From: a virus
Length of the DNA stretch: 41,978 bases
Strand: one strand, 5' to 3'
Virus record (IMG/VR): IMGVR_UViG_3300009124_000036
Coordinates: 1 to 41,978 of that record
Both the position numbers and the translations under genes were made by a program. This document shows positions 39,493 through 41,978 of this stretch, piece by piece; within the stretch, counting starts at the first letter, position 1, and each line of letters begins with the position of its first letter. The notes under the pieces were generated by a model. That model saw only the letters and a list, made by a program, of their open reading frames with translations, did no database searches and was not told where the DNA came from.

Positions 39493-41892
39493 TTACTTAG
39501 ATAAGATTCGTGTAATTTTTGTTTGACCTAGAGCATCTACGGCATCTTCTAACGTGTCATAAGTATCAGCAAATTTGCCTTGTGCCTTATTTATTTTAGC
39601 TAGTTTATCCTCGTCGCTCATCTCAGCAACCGACGTGTCAACACCGTCTTCTACATTTGCTCCGGGTTGAGCCAGCCTACTTGCAATCATATCTGCATTT
39701 ATATCTAACCCAGAATTGCCCTGAGAGAATTCTTGGAATTTCATAGCTGCGTAAGCTTGCATACCTCCGTTACCTACTGCACGAGAATGTTTTTCGATGT
39801 CAACTAGCATGGCTTCTGCAGCATTTAGAATTTCAAGTTCTGTACTAGCTTGTCCAAATATACTATCCATCTTCAACGCTTTCAGGATGTTTTGAACGTC
39901 TTGGTCAGAAATCGTACGACCACCAGTGCCACCTTGAATAGCTGCTGCCATTGAATAAGCAACCATAAAGCGGTAGTAGTTGCGAAGGGCAAGGTTCTTT
40001 ACAGTCTCATCGTCGGAGTCTAAACCCGCTGTGAGCCTTTTATATTCCGTTTCGTTCAGTTCACGGGCTTTTCTTTCTTCCTCTAAGAATTCTTTTGCAT
40101 TGTTGAAACCGCGTTGCTTTGCAATCTCTTCTACTTCTGCAGGGGGAACTTCTGAGAAGCTTGTAAAATAACGTCTTCCGTTTTCGTCTTTTCCGAAGAT
40201 TGTATTATATGCAGCATCAGCAGCTTGACTTTGGGATATAGACTTTAGCCCCGGTAATTTGCTTCCGATTGTTTGATTAAACAGGTGTACAGCACCATCA
40301 AAAGCAACGTAGTATTGCCCAAGAGATGTGTTGATGTCAATAAGCTGACCCTCTTCCGTATAATACGTAGCTTTCATTTTCCTAATGACGTTTACCGCGT
40401 TAGCGGCAGAGTCAGCTTGCTGTACGCGACTTGATCTCTCTTTGGCAAACAGACGACTATCCTTGTTGTTTTGTGCTCTCCACAACAAGGCAGCTTTGTT
40501 AGTACCAGCAACAGGCGGGGAAAAGGCAGAAATAACTGTCGTACCTTTATCAAAGTCGTTACCTACTGCAGACATTAACTCTATCATAATTTGTCTTTCC
40601 AAATCTGGGTTAGCTATAGTTCTTTGGTTGTCTAAACCAAGCATGTTCTTCCAAATAGGAAACAAGTTAGATCCGTCTTGCTGCTTTGTGCTTACTAGAT
40701 AGTTCACAAAGTCTAGTTGAGGCTGGGCATCTGCAAGAATAAGCTGACCCTGCGGCCCCTTTAAAAGATTTCCCGCTGGATCTTTTTTATAATTTACTAT
40801 AGTTGAAAACGTCTGTTTCGCCTTGTTCATTTCTGCTTCGGTACCGCCGGGAGCCAGATCAGCAATAACAAAATCAACAGCAGCCTTGTACTTTGGATCA
40901 AAGGGTATAGCTAAGTTAACCCGTGCAGGTATACTGGGTTCGCTTGGATCAGCGTTGGGATCTACCATAGTTGCTGGAACTTGTGCTGGGACTTGGGCCA
41001 CAACAACCTCTTGAGGTGCACCAGTTTCAGGGGATACACTGTTCACAGCCGTTGCATCAGCAATCGCTTGTCTGGAGTCTATCCCCGCCCGGATACTAAC
41101 TTCCTGCTTTAATCCGGGTATCTGTTTTAATATCGGGTATCTATTTTCTAGGTACGGCACCAAATCGGCTAATAAATCCCGACTAGGAACCATTTCCCCT
41201 GTAGCTGGATCTTTAAATGTAGTAACTTGCTCAATCAATGAGGCAGCAAAATTTCTCATTTTGCCAACACTTTCTGGTGTAGTAAGACCTACTTTATTCC
41301 AGTCTGTATTGCCAGTGCTATCTGTAGGAAGACTTCCCATCCAGTTCCTAAATACGGTAAGCTGCTGGTCCGGCTCCTTAAAATCTTTGCCGATTACAAA
41401 GTGTGCGTCCTTGCCGTCGTTATCCTTGTGCTTGATGTCAAAGAATGCTTGAGATAAATCCATAGCACCCTTCGCCTTGCTTGCAGAGAAAAGTTCAAAT
41501 TCACCTATCCGCCTGTTAGTTGTAGGATCTACCTGATAGCCCTTGTTGATTGTAGGTTCAAATTTGGTTCTGTCTTGATTGTACTCGTACAAAGGAATCT
41601 GTTTAACAGGACCAGTACGATTTCCATCGGCATCTAACGGGTAAGCGTCTACATAAGAATTTAGTACAGCTTCATCTTCTTCTTTTTTGTATGGAAATGA
41701 AATTTTTCCAACTAAAGAATCTCCGCGATATTCTGCTTGGCCTACATCCTCAAGAGTCAGACTAGGCAGTAGTCCTAGTACCTCATCAGGACTATCCGCC
41801 CGAACTATCTTGCCATCTGGGGAAGTTCCTATAAACTTTGTTGTTGTTTTTTCTTCCGGTACATCAATGAATGATTTCTGCACGGTAGACAA
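39493..41892 (-). CDS. Large virion protein, 799 aa (5' end uncertain)
   Basis: Helical 799-aa protein, probably an internal virion component made with the 1591-aa protein 9 bp downstream. Visible parts are ELFSASKAKGAMDLSQAFFD, TVISAFSPPVAGTNKAALLW and a helical C-terminus. The called start is a TTG without a clear ribosome site. The same frame stays open upstream to 41915, where adapter sequence begins, so the true N-terminus may lie beyond the contig. No catalytic motif recognised. Confidence 0.7.
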   Translation of the reverse strand: MSTVQKSFIDVPEEKTTTKFIGTSPDGKIVRADSPDEVLGLLPSLTLEDVGQAEYRGDSLVGKISFPYKKEEDEAVLNSYVDAYPLDADGNRTGPVKQIPLYEYNQDRTKFEPTINKGYQVDPTTNRRIGEFELFSASKAKGAMDLSQAFFDIKHKDNDGKDAHFVIGKDFKEPDQQLTVFRNWMGSLPTDSTGNTDWNKVGLTTPESVGKMRNFAASLIEQVTTFKDPATGEMVPSRDLLADLVPYLENRYPILKQIPGLKQEVSIRAGIDSRQAIADATAVNSVSPETGAPQEVVVAQVPAQVPATMVDPNADPSEPSIPARVNLAIPFDPKYKAAVDFVIADLAPGGTEAEMNKAKQTFSTIVNYKKDPAGNLLKGPQGQLILADAQPQLDFVNYLVSTKQQDGSNLFPIWKNMLGLDNQRTIANPDLERQIMIELMSAVGNDFDKGTTVISAFSPPVAGTNKAALLWRAQNNKDSRLFAKERSSRVQQADSAANAVNVIRKMKATYYTEEGQLIDINTSLGQYYVAFDGAVHLFNQTIGSKLPGLKSISQSQAADAAYNTIFGKDENGRRYFTSFSEVPPAEVEEIAKQRGFNNAKEFLEEERKARELNETEYKRLTAGLDSDDETVKNLALRNYYRFMVAYSMAAAIQGGTGGRTISDQDVQNILKALKMDSIFGQASTELEILNAAEAMLVDIEKHSRAVGNGGMQAYAAMKFQEFSQGNSGLDINADMIASRLAQPGANVEDGVDTSVAEMSDEDKLAKINKAQGKFADTYDTLEDAVDALGQTKITRILSK

Positions 41893-41915
41893 ACTGGCAG
41901 TGTTGAACCCTAGCC

Positions 41916-41978
41916 CTGTCTCTTATACACATCTCCGAGCCCACGAGACGTAGAGGAATCTCGTATGCCGTCTTCTGC
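41916..41978. other. Illumina Nextera adapter (sequencing artefact)
   Basis: 41916-41934 is the Tn5 mosaic end CTGTCTCTTATACACATCT. 41935-41949 is CCGAGCCCACGAGAC. 41950-41957 is an 8-nt index (GTAGAGGA). The rest matches the P7 flow-cell sequence. This is read-through into library adapter and not phage DNA. Genuine sequence ends at 41915. Confidence 0.97.

Noticed and set aside
1-41978. Circular closure of the contig
   Set aside because: The right end is adapter and no terminal overlap is visible. The left partial gene does not continue in frame at 41915.

Overview
The window is a contig from a tailed double-stranded DNA phage, most likely a marine podovirus. It carries a complete virion morphogenesis set (TerS, TerL, portal, scaffold, coat), an endolysin with holin-like proteins, and a replication set (primase, DnaB-like helicase, 3'-5' exonuclease, family A polymerase, SSB-like protein, T7-type endonuclease I). 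Three features point to marine alphaproteobacterial phages of the HMO-2011 or Cobavirus kind: a family A polymerase with a DnaJ-like CxxCxGxG zinc-finger insertion, a free-standing exonuclease gene just upstream of it, and a cobalamin-dependent (class II) ribonucleotide reductase. This is a family-level inference and the host is not identified. No rRNA, tRNA or CRISPR was found.

Layout. (1) 1-17200, minus strand: late genes, read from 17200 down to 1. The order is a small Cys-rich protein, TerS, two small genes, TerL, a 756-aa protein with a tyrosine-recombinase-like domain, portal, an overprinted helical protein, a 762-aa protein with a C-terminal transglycosylase-like domain, scaffold, coat, a decoration-like protein, three small basic proteins, the lysis cluster, and tail-associated structural proteins that run off the left edge. 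(2) 17201-18004: the main control region, with divergent sigma70-type promoters, a predicted plus-strand small RNA ending in an intrinsic terminator, a 25-bp direct repeat and several inverted repeats. (3) 18005-23358, minus strand: an early-type operon block of small genes (ribbon-helix-helix and winged-helix-like regulators, a DUF932-like protein, a Gp88-like Cys-rich protein, two tiny membrane proteins). (4) 23359-23538: a second control region. (5) 23539-34203, plus strand: replication, recombination and nucleotide metabolism. (6) 34196-41892, minus strand: two very large virion proteins (1591 and 799 aa) and two small genes, convergent with module 5.

The two minus-strand structural blocks probably form one late module that the contig end has cut. 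The left edge truncates a structural gene. The right edge (41916-41978) is Illumina Nextera adapter, not phage DNA. No direct joining of the ends is visible, so some tail genes are probably missing.

Transcription looks host-dependent. No phage RNA polymerase gene is seen, while several close matches to TTGACA-17-TATAAT lie at operon heads (1659-1687, 4877-4905, 17319-17347, 17409-17437). The early minus operon and the control regions are rich in a 7-mer, GTCGGTT/AACCGAC. It occurs about 50 times in the window by hand count against roughly 4-5 expected. This and the tyrosine-recombinase-like late protein are the most unusual signals in the window.
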